Shown here piece by piece: positions 9,504 through 17,727 of a stretch of DNA of 64,000 bases. Source of the stretch: Polymorphobacter fuscus (GTDB lineage: Bacteria > Pseudomonadota > Alphaproteobacteria > Sphingomonadales > Sphingomonadaceae); NCBI RefSeq assembly GCF_011927825.1, contig NZ_JAATJI010000001.1, positions 1,922,001 through 1,986,000 on the forward strand, in the 5' to 3' direction. The translations under genes were made by a program, and so were the position numbers. Position 1 is the first letter of the stretch, and the number at the start of each line of letters is the position of its first letter. Under the pieces are notes generated by a model that was not told where the DNA came from, did not search any database, and worked only from the letters and a program-made list of their open reading frames with translations.

Positions 9504-10097
9504 ATGATCACGATCCGTCACCTGCCCCTCCTCGCGCTCGCCCTTGGCGCCCCGGCCAGTGCCGCCACGCTGTCCGATGTCGCGGCGTCGTTGAAGGCCA
9601 CCACCAGCCTGTCGGCGGATTTCACCCAGACCGGCGCCGATGGCAAAGTGCTGACCGGCAAGATGATCCTGGCCCGCCCCGGCCGCATCCGCTTCCAATA
9701 TGACACGGCAAAGCTGCTCATCGTCGGCAATGGCCGGACGCTGACGTTCGTCGATTACGGCGTCAACCAGGTTTCGCAATGGCCGGTCAAATCGACGCCG
9801 CTCGGCATCCTGCTCGCCTCGGAACCCGACCTGTCGGGTGTCGCCAGGATTGCCCAGGTCACCGACACCGGCGTCATCGTCGATGCCCGCGACGCAAAGC
9901 GCCCGGAATTCGGATCGCTCGCCATCGCCTTTCGGACGGATAAGGCGGCGCCTGCGGGCCTCGCCCTGACCGGATGGACCAGCTTCGACGCGCAGGGTGG
10001 GCGCACGACGACGATCCTGTCCAACATCCGCTACAATGCCGACTTGTCGAAGGCGGATTTCGGCTTTCGCGATCCCCGGCGCCCGGTGACCCGCTGA
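9504..10097 (+). CDS. lolA: LolA-type outer-membrane lipoprotein carrier
   Basis: This 197-residue protein has a signal peptide ending in PASAA and the LolA layout: VAASLKATTSLSADFTQT, then GKMILARPGRIRFQYD, a half-barrel of beta strands that shields lipoprotein acyl chains in the periplasm between LolCDE and the outer membrane. The ATG at 9504 has GAGG at 9495 and gives an immediate signal peptide. Length and motif order are normal. A strong hairpin follows about 175 bases downstream. The call is firm at family level; another LolA-like lipid carrier is the alternative. Confidence 0.85.
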   Translation: MITIRHLPLLALALGAPASAATLSDVAASLKATTSLSADFTQTGADGKVLTGKMILARPGRIRFQYDTAKLLIVGNGRTLTFVDYGVNQVSQWPVKSTPLGILLASEPDLSGVARIAQVTDTGVIVDARDAKRPEFGSLAIAFRTDKAAPAGLALTGWTSFDAQGGRTTTILSNIRYNADLSKADFGFRDPRRPVTR

Positions 10098-10272
10098 TGG
10101 GGTGACGGCATCGGGGTCGCAAGAGATGCCGATCGTGAATTCTTGCAATCGTTCATGCCCCGTCAAGCTGCCGACCACCATAAGACGTTTGCGGGTGGTG
10201 CCCGTCGCCGGTGTTTGCCCCCTGTTAACCGGCGGCTGATCATCGCCACTCGCTGCGTGACGAGCGCATAAT

Positions 10273-10304
10273 GGCCCCTGCTCCATGCCCCCGGAGCAGG
10301 GGCC
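10273..10304 (+). terminator. Terminator-like hairpin after lolA
   Basis: A perfect 12-base stem (GGCCCCTGCTCC pairing with GGAGCAGGGGCC) encloses an 8-base loop. Only a weak TAATTGT tail follows, so termination may need Rho or the hairpin may act on both strands. Confidence 0.55.
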
Positions 10305-10364
10305 TAATTGTCTGTGCGATCGGCGATGGTTGCGCCCGGTCCTGCGCTTCGCCACATAGGGCGA

Positions 10365-12191
10365 ATGCAATATATGTCCGCCCTGCCTGCACCGGGCGCT
10401 CCGGCAAAGACCGCCGATTGGGCAACGCTGAAGCGGTTCATGCCCTATCTCTGGCCCGTTGGCGAAACGGCGCTGCGGACCCGCGTCGTCATTGCGATGC
10501 TGCTGGTATTGCTGGCCAAATCGACCAGCCTCGTGATGCCCTTTGCCTTCAAGGGCGCGATCGATCGCATGGCGGCCGGCGTTCCGGACGGCATACAGAT
10601 CGCCATAGCCCTTGTCGGTGCTTATGCCCTGGCGCGGTTCGGCGGCGTATTGTTCGACAATCTGCGCAATGCCATCTTCGAAAAGGTCGGCCAGACTGCG
10701 GCAAGACGCCTCAGCCAGGATGTGTTCCGCCATATTCATCAGCTTTCGCTGCGCTTCCATCTGGAGCGCCGCACCGGATCGCTGACGCGCATCGTCGAGC
10801 GCGGCACCAAGAGCATCGACACGATGCTCTACTTCATCCTGTTCAACATCTTTCCGACCGTATTCGAACTGACCGCCGTTTGCGTCATCTTCTGGATCAA
10901 GCTGGGGCCCGCGATGGTCGCGGCCGTGCTGGTGATGGTCGTTGCCTATATCGCCTATACGCAGAAGGTCACCGACTGGCGGTCGAAACTGCGCCGCGAC
11001 ATGGTCGATTCGGACAACAAGGCGGTGGCGCGCGCCGTGGACTCGCTGCTGAATTATGAAACGGTCAAATATTTCAACGCCGAAGCGCATGAGAATCGCA
11101 ACTACGGTCTCGCCATCAAGCGCTACACCGACGCCGCGACCAAGAATGAAGTGTCGCTGGCCTGGCTCAATATCGGCCAGTCGATCATCACCAACCTGAT
11201 GATGGCCGGTGCCATGGGCTATACGGTCTGGGGCTGGCACCAGGGGCGTTTCACCATCGGCGATGTCGTCCTGGTCAACACGCTGCTCGCCCAGCTGTTC
11301 CGCCCGCTCGACATGCTCGGCATGGTCTATCGCGAGATCAAGCAGGGCCTGATCGATATGGAAGCGATGTTCGGCCTGATCGATACCCCGGCCGAAATCG
11401 CCGATGCCCCCGGCGCTGCCGACCTTGCCATCACGGGCGGCCATGTCCGCTTTGCGCATGTCGATTTCGCTTATGAACCGCGCCGGCAGATCCTCCACGA
11501 CGTCTCGTTCGATGTGCCGCCCGGCGCCAAGCTCGCCATCGTCGGCCATTCCGGCGCCGGCAAGTCGACGCTCAGCCGGATCCTCTACCGTTTTTACGAT
11601 ATCACCGGCGGCGCCGTGACCATCGACGGCCAGAATATCGCCCAGGTGAAGCAGGACAGCCTGCGCCGTGCCATCGGCATCGTTCCCCAGGACACCGTGC
11701 TGTTCAACGACACGATCGGCTATAACATCGCCTATGGTCGCCCGGATGCGTCGCAGGCCGAAATCGAGGCGGCGGCGAAGGGCGCAGCGATCCACGAGTT
11801 CATCCTGTCCCTGCCCGATGGCTATGCCACGCAGGTCGGTGAACGCGGGCTCAAATTGTCCGGCGGCGAAAAACAGCGGGTCGCCATCGCGCGGACGATC
11901 CTCAAGGACCCGGCCATCCTCATCCTCGACGAGGCGACAAGCGCACTCGATTCGGCGACCGAAGCCGACATCCAGTCGGCGCTCGGCACGGTTTCGCAAA
12001 GCCGCACCACGATCGTCATCGCCCATCGGCTGTCGACAATCACCGACGCCGACGAGATTCTGGTGCTCGCCGCCGGCCGAATCATCGAACGCGGCCGCCA
12101 CGATGCCCTTCTCGCCGCCGGCGGCGCCTATGCCGACATGTGGGCGTTGCAGCAGGCCGAGGAAGAAAGTGCCGCCATGGCGGCCGCCTGA
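10365..12191 (+). CDS. Atm1/HMT1-type ABC exporter (permease-ATPase fusion)
   Basis: The product of about 608 residues has six membrane helices followed by a nucleotide-binding domain with Walker A GHSGAGKST, signature LSGGEKQ and Walker B ILILDEATSALD. The transmembrane part carries RFHLERRTGSLTRIVERG and NYETVKYFNAE, hallmarks of the Atm1/ABCB7/HMT1 group, which exports glutathione-linked sulfur or metal conjugates across the inner membrane. The start is unsure: ATGs at 10326, 10365 and 10374 and a TTG at 10308 are all in frame, and none has a strong ribosome binding site. It appears monocistronic and ends at a bidirectional terminator. Confidence 0.85.
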   Translation: MQYMSALPAPGAPAKTADWATLKRFMPYLWPVGETALRTRVVIAMLLVLLAKSTSLVMPFAFKGAIDRMAAGVPDGIQIAIALVGAYALARFGGVLFDNLRNAIFEKVGQTAARRLSQDVFRHIHQLSLRFHLERRTGSLTRIVERGTKSIDTMLYFILFNIFPTVFELTAVCVIFWIKLGPAMVAAVLVMVVAYIAYTQKVTDWRSKLRRDMVDSDNKAVARAVDSLLNYETVKYFNAEAHENRNYGLAIKRYTDAATKNEVSLAWLNIGQSIITNLMMAGAMGYTVWGWHQGRFTIGDVVLVNTLLAQLFRPLDMLGMVYREIKQGLIDMEAMFGLIDTPAEIADAPGAADLAITGGHVRFAHVDFAYEPRRQILHDVSFDVPPGAKLAIVGHSGAGKSTLSRILYRFYDITGGAVTIDGQNIAQVKQDSLRRAIGIVPQDTVLFNDTIGYNIAYGRPDASQAEIEAAAKGAAIHEFILSLPDGYATQVGERGLKLSGGEKQRVAIARTILKDPAILILDEATSALDSATEADIQSALGTVSQSRTTIVIAHRLSTITDADEILVLAAGRIIERGRHDALLAAGGAYADMWALQQAEEESAAMAAA

Positions 12192-12203
12192 CCGCAAACG
12201 CAA

Positions 12204-12231
12204 AACGGGCCCCCGGTCAGAGGGGCCCGTT
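12204..12231. terminator. Bidirectional terminator between convergent genes
   Basis: A perfect 10-base stem (AACGGGCCCC with GGGGCCCGTT) and 8-base loop lie between the ABC exporter and the fasciclin gene. On the minus strand the stem is followed by TTTGCGTTTG, so it most clearly serves the fasciclin gene. Confidence 0.7.
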
Positions 12232-12270
12232 CAGGCTACGCCACGAATGACGACAGTCGGTGCGACTGGT

Positions 12271-12861
12271 TTACTGCGGCAGCAGCACCGTATCGACGAC
12301 GTGGATGACGCCGTTCGACTGGTTGACGTCGCCGATGGTGACGCGCGACGTACCGCCCTTGGCATCGGTCAGCACCAGCGTCTTGCCCATCATCGACGCC
12401 GTCAGCGGCGCGCCCTGAACCGTGGTCAGGGTTGCCTTGCCGCCACCGGACTTGATGGCAGCAGCGATGTCCTTGGCGTTCATCTTGCCGGCTACGACAT
12501 GATAGGTCAGCACCGCGGTCAGCGTTGCCTTGTTGGCAGGCTGCAGCAGCGTATCGACCGTGCCGGCCGGCAGCTTGGCGAACGCCGCGTTGGTCGGCGC
12601 AAACACGGTGAACGGCCCCGCGCCCTTCAACGTGTCGACCAGCCCCGCCGCCTTCACGGCGGCGACCAGCGTCGTGTGGTCCTTGGAATTGACGGCGTTG
12701 TCGATGATGTCGCGTGTCGGCAGCATGGCGGCGCCGCCGACCATCACGGACTTGCCGGCCATGGCCGGGGCAGCTGCCATCTGCGCTGCCGTCGGCGCGG
12801 CGGACAGGCCGGCGGCCGCGATGGCGAACAGCGCGGTCCCGATCAGCTTGGAATTGGTCAT
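12271..12861 (-). CDS. Secreted fasciclin (FAS1) domain protein
   Basis: The 196-residue protein has a signal peptide (about residues 1-26) and one FAS1 domain with both conserved boxes: H1 as GPFTVFAPTNAAFAKLP and H2 as LTYHVVAGKM, ending in the typical NGVIHVVDTVLLP. FAS1 domains mediate adhesion or envelope interactions. The ATG at 12861 has GGGAGA before it. It lies just downstream of an ECF sigma/anti-sigma pair on the same strand, with 125 bases between, an order that recalls mycobacterial SigK/RskA control of MPT70/MPT83. Confidence 0.88.
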   Translation of the reverse strand: MTNSKLIGTALFAIAAAGLSAAPTAAQMAAAPAMAGKSVMVGGAAMLPTRDIIDNAVNSKDHTTLVAAVKAAGLVDTLKGAGPFTVFAPTNAAFAKLPAGTVDTLLQPANKATLTAVLTYHVVAGKMNAKDIAAAIKSGGGKATLTTVQGAPLTASMMGKTLVLTDAKGGTSRVTIGDVNQSNGVIHVVDTVLLPQ

Positions 12862-12986
12862 AGGATCTCCCGGTAGAAACTGGCGGCCCCATCCTGTGGG
12901 ACATGCCATCTACGCGAACCGCCGCGGTGCGGTTGCAGGCCCAATCGTCGCTTGCGGCAATGTGCCCCCATCGCAACGTTCGCCTG

Positions 12987-13712
12987 TCAGATCGCGGACA
13001 GTTTCCCCGTCGCCACGACCGGACCGGTCGGCTGGCCGGTCGGTGATCCGCCCAAAGGCTCGATGGAGATGGCGAGCACCGACCCCGCCGCCAGCCCGGC
13101 GATCTGGCGGGACGACACCACATGGGCGTTGGGGCCACGGATATCGATGACACCCAGCGATCGCGGCGGCTTCTCGCCTTCGATCACCCAGAGCTCAGGC
13201 GACTTTCCGGCATCGTCGCGTTGTGTCGCCGGCGTCAGCACCACCGCGCCGCGCAACGGATCATAAGCGGCAGACAGCAGGGGCGTGCCATCGGCACCTG
13301 CAAGCGCGGCGACCAGCAACTGCGGCGGCGCGCCCGGCGGCTGCGGCGCGGGCCCGATCTGCAGCGCAGCGATTGCCGCCGCGGCCGTGGCGGCCAGCGC
13401 CAGGCTGCGCCAAAAGGCGAGGCTGTGCCAAAGGCCCGAGGCTTCGACCCGCGCCGGCACCGGTGTCGCCACTGGAGTCAGTTCGGCAGCGATCGCGGTC
13501 CACACGTCAGCCGGCGGTGCGACGGCAGGTGTTTCGGCATCGAGCGGGGACAAGGCCGCCTGCCACGCCTCCACCAGGGCCCGAAAACCGGGGTCGGATC
13601 GCATGCGCAGTATCGCTGCCTGGCGGTCGGCGCGGCCGAGCGTGCCCAGCGCGAAGTCCATCGCCAGCATCTCGTCGGCGCCAAGGCCGTCCATCGGATC
13701 GTCGCCGGTCAT
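12987..13712 (-). CDS. RskA-like membrane anti-sigma factor
   Basis: This 241-residue protein has an N-terminal cytoplasmic anti-sigma domain (ADEMLAMDFALGTLGRADRQ), a single membrane helix near residues 100-117 (LALAATAAAAIAALQIG) and a periplasmic C-terminal domain with LWVIEGEKPPRSLGVI, as in RskA. Such proteins hold their sigma factor at the membrane until proteolysis. Its ATG overlaps the sigma stop by 4 bases. The predicted partner is the upstream ECF sigma factor and a likely target is the fasciclin gene downstream. Confidence 0.82.
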   Translation of the reverse strand: MTGDDPMDGLGADEMLAMDFALGTLGRADRQAAILRMRSDPGFRALVEAWQAALSPLDAETPAVAPPADVWTAIAAELTPVATPVPARVEASGLWHSLAFWRSLALAATAAAAIAALQIGPAPQPPGAPPQLLVAALAGADGTPLLSAAYDPLRGAVVLTPATQRDDAGKSPELWVIEGEKPPRSLGVIDIRGPNAHVVSSRQIAGLAAGSVLAISIEPLGGSPTGQPTGPVVATGKLSAI

Positions 13713-14287
13713 GACGGGCCAACTCCCAGGCCCTGTTTCATGCGGATCATGCCACGCCGCACCCAGCTTTTCAGCGTGCCGACGGGAACACCCTCGCGTG
13801 CCGCGAGCACCTCATAGGTCATGCCTTCGAAATAACAGCTGCGGATCGCCGCGGCGTGGCGGGGTTCGAGCGCATCGAGCGCAGCCTGAACCCGCGCGAC
13901 ATCGCCGGCGCTATCGATCAGGGCCGGCGCATCGGGACGCTCGTCACGGACCTGCATGGCATCGTCGATGGGCACCGACGGGCGGCTGCCGCGCGCGCGC
14001 AGCCGGTCGATGGCGCGGTTGCGGGCGATCGTGGCTGCCCAGGTGATCGGGCTGGCGCGCGACGCGTCGAATTCGGCCGCCTTTCGCCAGATCGTCACAA
14101 AAACCTCCTGCAGAACATCCTCGGCTTCGCCGCGTTCGACCAAGATACGCAGGATGATCCCGAATAGCTTCGCCGATGTCCGATCGTAAAAGTCACGAAA
14201 CGCCGCTGCGTCGCCGGCAGCCGACTGTGCCAGCAACTGCGCCAGCGCATCGGCACCGGCGCTGCCTTGGGGCGTCCGCGCCGTCAC
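13709..14287 (-). CDS. ECF RNA polymerase sigma factor, SigK-like
   Basis: This 192-residue sigma-70 family protein has region 2 (AAFRDFYDRTSAKLFGIILRI then EDVLQEVFVTIWRKA and ITWAATIARNRAIDRLR) and region 4 (LDALEPRHAAAIRSCYFEGMTYEVLAAREGVPVGTLKSWVRRG). The GTG start overlaps the mlaF stop by 4 bases (GTGA), so it is translationally coupled to alr-mlaE-mlaF, which is unusual for a regulator. The anti-sigma gene overlaps its own stop in the same way. Pairing with an RskA-type anti-sigma places it in the SigK-like ECF group. Confidence 0.87.
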   Translation of the reverse strand: MTARTPQGSAGADALAQLLAQSAAGDAAAFRDFYDRTSAKLFGIILRILVERGEAEDVLQEVFVTIWRKAAEFDASRASPITWAATIARNRAIDRLRARGSRPSVPIDDAMQVRDERPDAPALIDSAGDVARVQAALDALEPRHAAAIRSCYFEGMTYEVLAAREGVPVGTLKSWVRRGMIRMKQGLGVGPS

Positions 14288-15042
14288 AGCCGCCGCACCT
14301 GCATGCGGATCGGGCCTTCGGCACGACCATGGACGAACTGGTCGACATAAGGGTTGCCGGCCGAATCGATGCCATCCCTGGGCCCGTGCCAGATGATCCG
14401 CCCTTCATACAGCATCGCGACGCTGTCGGCGATCTTGCGCACGCTCGACATGTCATGGGTGATGGTCAGCGCGGTAATCTTGAGGTCGGTGACCAGATTG
14501 CGGATCAGATCGTTGATGACATCGGCCATGATCGGGTCAAGGCCGGTCGTCGGCTCGTCAAAGAACAGGATTTCGGGGCGCACCGCGATTGCCCGCGCCA
14601 GCGCGACGCGCTTCTGCATGCCGCCGGACAATTCCGACGGCCGCAGGTCGGCGATGTCGGCGCCAAGTCCCACCCGTGCCAGATTGTCGATCGCGGCGGC
14701 GCGCCGATCGGCGGCCCCGCCCGACAGGGCGAAGCTGACGTTGCGCCACACGGGGAGCGAATCGAACAGCGCCCCGCCCTGGAACAACATGCCGAATCGT
14801 GCCTGATGCGCCGCCAGCGCCCGCCCCGACAGGCCGGCGACATCGACGCCATCGACCTTGATGCTGCCGGAATCGGGTCGCAGCAACCCAAGGATGCACT
14901 TGATCGTCACCGACTTGCCGGTGCCGGACCCGCCGATGATGACCATCGATTCGGCGGGTGCGACCGACAGGTCGACTCCGTTCAGGACGACCTTGGGCCC
15001 GAAGCGCTTGTGGACATCGGAAAGTTGGATCTTCGGTGTCAT
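14284..15042 (-). CDS. mlaF: MlaF-type ABC ATPase of phospholipid transport
   Basis: The 252-residue ATPase has Walker A GGSGTGKS (residues 37-44), signature LSGGMQKR and Walker B ILFFDEPTTGLDP. It is closest to MlaF, which drives lipid movement between the outer and inner membranes with MlaE. Its ATG overlaps the mlaE stop by 4 bases. A longer open frame continues upstream through mlaE but is not coding. No MlaD, MlaC or MlaB gene follows; the next gene is the ECF sigma factor, so the remaining partners must lie elsewhere. Confidence 0.88.
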   Translation of the reverse strand: MTPKIQLSDVHKRFGPKVVLNGVDLSVAPAESMVIIGGSGTGKSVTIKCILGLLRPDSGSIKVDGVDVAGLSGRALAAHQARFGMLFQGGALFDSLPVWRNVSFALSGGAADRRAAAIDNLARVGLGADIADLRPSELSGGMQKRVALARAIAVRPEILFFDEPTTGLDPIMADVINDLIRNLVTDLKITALTITHDMSSVRKIADSVAMLYEGRIIWHGPRDGIDSAGNPYVDQFVHGRAEGPIRMQVRRL

Positions 15043-15836
15043 GAACCGAAAACGATCACGGTGATGATTAGGTTCGACAACAAAATGAGAATGAATGCCG
15101 ATACCACGGCATTGGTCGTTGCCCGGCCGACGCCCGCGGCACCGCCCGATGAATGATAACCATGGTAGCAGCCCATCAGCGCGATGAAAAAGCCGAACAC
15201 CGCGGCCTTGACCATCGATGACCAGACGTCGTCGGCCTTCAGGAACGATGCGGTGGTATTGAGATAGGATGCCGAATTGAACCCCAGCCGGCCGGTCGCC
15301 AGCAGCCATCCGCCCATCACGCCCAGCGCATTGGACACCAGCACGAGGATCGGCATGACCAGCACGGCCGCGACGATCCGGGGGCCGACAAGGTATCGAT
15401 AGGGATCTGTGCGCAACGTCGTCAGTGCGTCGATCTGTTCGGTGACCCGCATCGTGCCGAGTTCCGCCGCCATCGCGCTGGCAACCCGGCCGGCAACCAT
15501 CAGCCCGCCGAGCACCGGCCCCAGTTCGCGCACGATGCCGATGACCGTCACCGCCGGCACCGTCGAGGATGCGTTGAAGCGGCTGCCGCCGATATAGATC
15601 TGCTGCGCCAGCGCCGACCCGGTGAACAACGCCGTAAGTCCGACGACGGGCAGGGAGAAATAGCCGATCACCAGCATCTGTTCGAACAGCTGCACCGGAT
15701 ACCAGGGCGGCCGCACCAGCCGGCCGATTGCCGTGCCGGCAAAGCGCGTCAGCCGCCCGATGCTGGCAAACAACGCCACCACGACCCCGCCAAGGGCGAT
15801 CAGCGCGTGCGCAAGGGTGGTGGCCAGGCCGGTCAT
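15039..15836 (-). CDS. mlaE: MlaE-type permease of phospholipid transport
   Basis: This 265-residue membrane protein has about five or six helices and the MlaE family core: FTGSALAQQIYIGG, VIGIVRELGPVLGGLMVAGR and SAMAAELGTMRVTEQIDALT. MlaE is the permease that works with MlaF and an MCE-domain MlaD protein in lipid transport. It overlaps both alr upstream and mlaF downstream by 4 bases, so the three are translationally coupled. The length is normal for the family. Confidence 0.9.
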   Translation of the reverse strand: MTGLATTLAHALIALGGVVVALFASIGRLTRFAGTAIGRLVRPPWYPVQLFEQMLVIGYFSLPVVGLTALFTGSALAQQIYIGGSRFNASSTVPAVTVIGIVRELGPVLGGLMVAGRVASAMAAELGTMRVTEQIDALTTLRTDPYRYLVGPRIVAAVLVMPILVLVSNALGVMGGWLLATGRLGFNSASYLNTTASFLKADDVWSSMVKAAVFGFFIALMGCYHGYHSSGGAAGVGRATTNAVVSAFILILLSNLIITVIVFGS

Positions 15837-16885
15837 CTATACGTCCGGGCATAGCGACGCCCAAGCCCGGTAAGCAACTCATATTGCGATCGGCCACTCG
15901 CCGCGGCCATGGCGGCAAGGTCGAAACCGACGTCGATCCAGCTGCCTTCGCGCGCCGCCGGGGCATCGGTGACATCGAAGGTCGTCAGGTCCATCGACAC
16001 CCGGCCGATCAGCGGACAGACGACCCCGTCCACGACACCGAAGCCCGCGGCGCTGCGCGGATAGCCGTCCGCATAGCCCAGGCCGACGACGGCAACGCGC
16101 GTCGGCCGCGCCGCGACGAAGCTGGCCCCATAGCCGACGCCGCCGCCCGGCGGCACATCGCGAACCTGCAACACCGGCGCCGAGAGCTGCACGACGGGGT
16201 CGAGACGAGCGCCCCCGGGCGCAGCACCGCCGCCATAGAGCCCGATTCCGGGGCGCGTCAGCCCGAAGACATAGTCTGGACCGAGGCAGACACCACCCGA
16301 ATTGGCAAGGGCGTATCGCCGCGCCGGGACCCGTGCGGCGACATCGGCAAAGACAGCGCGCTGGGCGGCGTTGAGCGGATGCAGGGGCTCTTCGGTGCAG
16401 GCGAGGTGGCTGTGCAGCGTGTCGACGGCAAGGCCGTCGAGAAGCCCCGACACCGCCTCTGCCGGCGACAGGCCGAGCCGGTTCATCCCGGTATCGACCA
16501 TGATGTCGCAGGGGCGCCCGGTGGCCCGCCACGCTGCCACCTGGGCAGCGGTGACCAGCACCGGCCGCGCCGGCAATGTCATCGCCATGCCGATTTCGGC
16601 AGGCGCGGCGCCGTGCAGCACTGCGACGCGCACGCCCTCCGGCAACGGGCCGAGCGCTGCCACTTCGTCCCAATGCGCAACAAAGGCGTCGCGGCAGCCC
16701 GCCGCCGCCAACGCCGCCAGTACCGGCCTGGCGCCGAGACCATAGCCATCCGCCTTGATCGCGGCACCGCAGTCCGCGGGCCCGCTGGCGACAGCGAAGC
16801 GCCGCCAGTTGGCGACGATCGCCGCGGTGTCGACATGCAACCGGGCCGAAAGAGGAGACGCTGGCATCCTGTCTGGACTAGCCAT
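15833..16885 (-). CDS. alr: Alanine racemase
   Basis: The enzyme of about 350 residues has the PLP-lysine motif AAIKADGYGLG and the second catalytic tyrosine segment GGVGYGASF, with RPGIGLYGGG and GRVSMDLTTFDV typical of Alr. It makes D-alanine for peptidoglycan. In-frame ATGs lie at 16939, 16885 and 16867; 16885 was chosen because AGG stands 10 bases upstream and the N-terminal extension is short, but 16867 is also plausible. The stop overlaps mlaE, so this gene heads the alr-mlaE-mlaF-sigma-anti-sigma operon. Confidence 0.88.
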   Translation of the reverse strand: MASPDRMPASPLSARLHVDTAAIVANWRRFAVASGPADCGAAIKADGYGLGARPVLAALAAAGCRDAFVAHWDEVAALGPLPEGVRVAVLHGAAPAEIGMAMTLPARPVLVTAAQVAAWRATGRPCDIMVDTGMNRLGLSPAEAVSGLLDGLAVDTLHSHLACTEEPLHPLNAAQRAVFADVAARVPARRYALANSGGVCLGPDYVFGLTRPGIGLYGGGAAPGGARLDPVVQLSAPVLQVRDVPPGGGVGYGASFVAARPTRVAVVGLGYADGYPRSAAGFGVVDGVVCPLIGRVSMDLTTFDVTDAPAAREGSWIDVGFDLAAMAAASGRSQYELLTGLGRRYARTYR

Positions 16886-17003
16886 GACGACGACGCCTGT
16901 CACGCCTTCTGGCAAGGCCGTGCCGCGAATGCTATTCATGTCGGTGTCAGGCGCAGTCGTGTATCACCACGCCTGCTCCAGCTACAGGAGCTCTGGAACC
17001 ATA

Positions 17004-17222
17004 ATGACCACCGCCCGCCTCTTGTCGTCGCTGCTGCTCGCCTTGGGCATCGCCACGCTGGCTGTCCCGGTGGCGGCGCAGAACCAGCGCCCCGACACCG
17101 AATTCTGCGCCAAGATGCGTCAGCGCGACCCCGGCGGTATCTGCACGCCCAAGGGCGAATATGTGACGGCGGAAAAAGTCTATCTGCCCGACGGCCGGAT
17201 CATCAACCGCACAACCGGCTGA
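17004..17222 (+). CDS. Small secreted protein of unknown function
   Basis: A 72-residue product with a clear signal peptide (TARLLSSLLLALGIATLAVPVAA-Q) and a short mature part containing two cysteines (EFCAKMRQRDPGGICTPKGEY) that could form a disulfide. AGGAG lies upstream of the ATG, though at a long distance. It stands alone, divergent from alr, and is followed by a hairpin terminator. I do not recognise a family. Confidence 0.6.
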   Translation: MTTARLLSSLLLALGIATLAVPVAAQNQRPDTEFCAKMRQRDPGGICTPKGEYVTAEKVYLPDGRIINRTTG

Positions 17223-17242
17223 CACGACCGGCTGACACGCGA

Positions 17243-17278
17243 CCGGCGGCAGCGTCCATCATGGGACACTGCCGCCGG
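17243..17278 (+). terminator. Terminator-like hairpin
   Basis: A 10-base stem (CCGGCGGCAG with CTGCCGCCGG) continues after one mismatch with 4 more pairs and a 6-base loop. It sits 20 bases after the small secreted gene and 20 bases before the convergent UrcA-family stop, so it may serve both. Confidence 0.6.
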
Positions 17279-17298
17279 CGGGTGGCACGGCGCGCCGA

Positions 17299-17631
17299 TC
17301 AATTGGCGCTGGCGCTGGCGGTGTAGACCTTGGCACGGGCTTCGCCGATGGCAACGTGGATGCAGCGCGATTCGGCGTCGAGCGAGCGCACATCATTGCC
17401 GCCCGTTTCACACACGGCGCGGGCCGCCTGGCGAATGCGCGCATCGAGCGTCTTGCGGCCACTGTCGCTGGCAAGGTTGAGGTCGCCATAGGCGATGGTC
17501 CGGGCATGGGCGTCAGCAGGCGCGGCAGCGGCCGGAGCGGTGGCGCCGAACAGGCAGACGCCGGCGAAAAGGGCGGTGCCGAGCGTGGCGACGAAGGTGC
17601 GGCCGAAAGCGGTGGGGGCGGTGGTGAACAT
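17299..17631 (-). CDS. UrcA family exported protein
   Basis: This 110-residue protein has a signal peptide (about residues 1-36, ending in APAAAA) and the UrcA core ARTIAYGDLNLASDSGRKTL followed by RIRQAARAVCE and a second cysteine (SRCIHVAIGEAR), probably disulfide-linked. UrcA proteins are common in Sphingomonadales and their function is unknown. AGGAG lies 7 bases before the ATG. The leader and promoter region match those of the phage-shock operon at 48.7 kb, including a sigma-54 element, so PspF control is likely. Confidence 0.82.
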   Translation of the reverse strand: MFTTAPTAFGRTFVATLGTALFAGVCLFGATAPAAAAPADAHARTIAYGDLNLASDSGRKTLDARIRQAARAVCETGGNDVRSLDAESRCIHVAIGEARAKVYTASASAN

Positions 17632-17671
17632 GGCATTGCTCCTGTTTGGTGGAGCGCCCGGACCATCCAGG

Positions 17672-17693
17672 CCTCCATGCCAACAGCAATGCA
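17672..17693 (-). repeat. 22-base leader segment shared with the psp operon
   Basis: This segment is identical to positions 48712-48733. In both places it runs from the -12 element of a sigma-54 promoter into the 5' leader. A second similar block (CTCCTGTxTGGTGGxGCGC) covers the region just before each start codon. Confidence 0.75.
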
Positions 17694-17706
17694 GGCTTCG
17701 TGCCAA
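17690..17706 (-). promoter_or_regulatory. Sigma-54 (-24/-12) promoter of the UrcA-family gene
   Basis: Read on the minus strand the sequence is TGGCACGAAGCCTGCA, against the consensus TGGCACG-N4-TTGCW. Spacing between the GG and GC elements is correct. A homologous promoter stands before the psp operon at 48.7 kb, whose activator PspF is encoded there. Confidence 0.75.
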
Positions 17707-17727
17707 CCGTTGCGGCTTCAGGAAATT

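Noticed and set aside
9465..12203. A very long open frame on the minus strand opposite lolA and the ABC exporter
   Set aside because: Its translation has no domain motifs, is dominated by Gly, Asp, Arg and Ala typical of antisense frames in GC-rich DNA, and both plus-strand genes have clear motifs.
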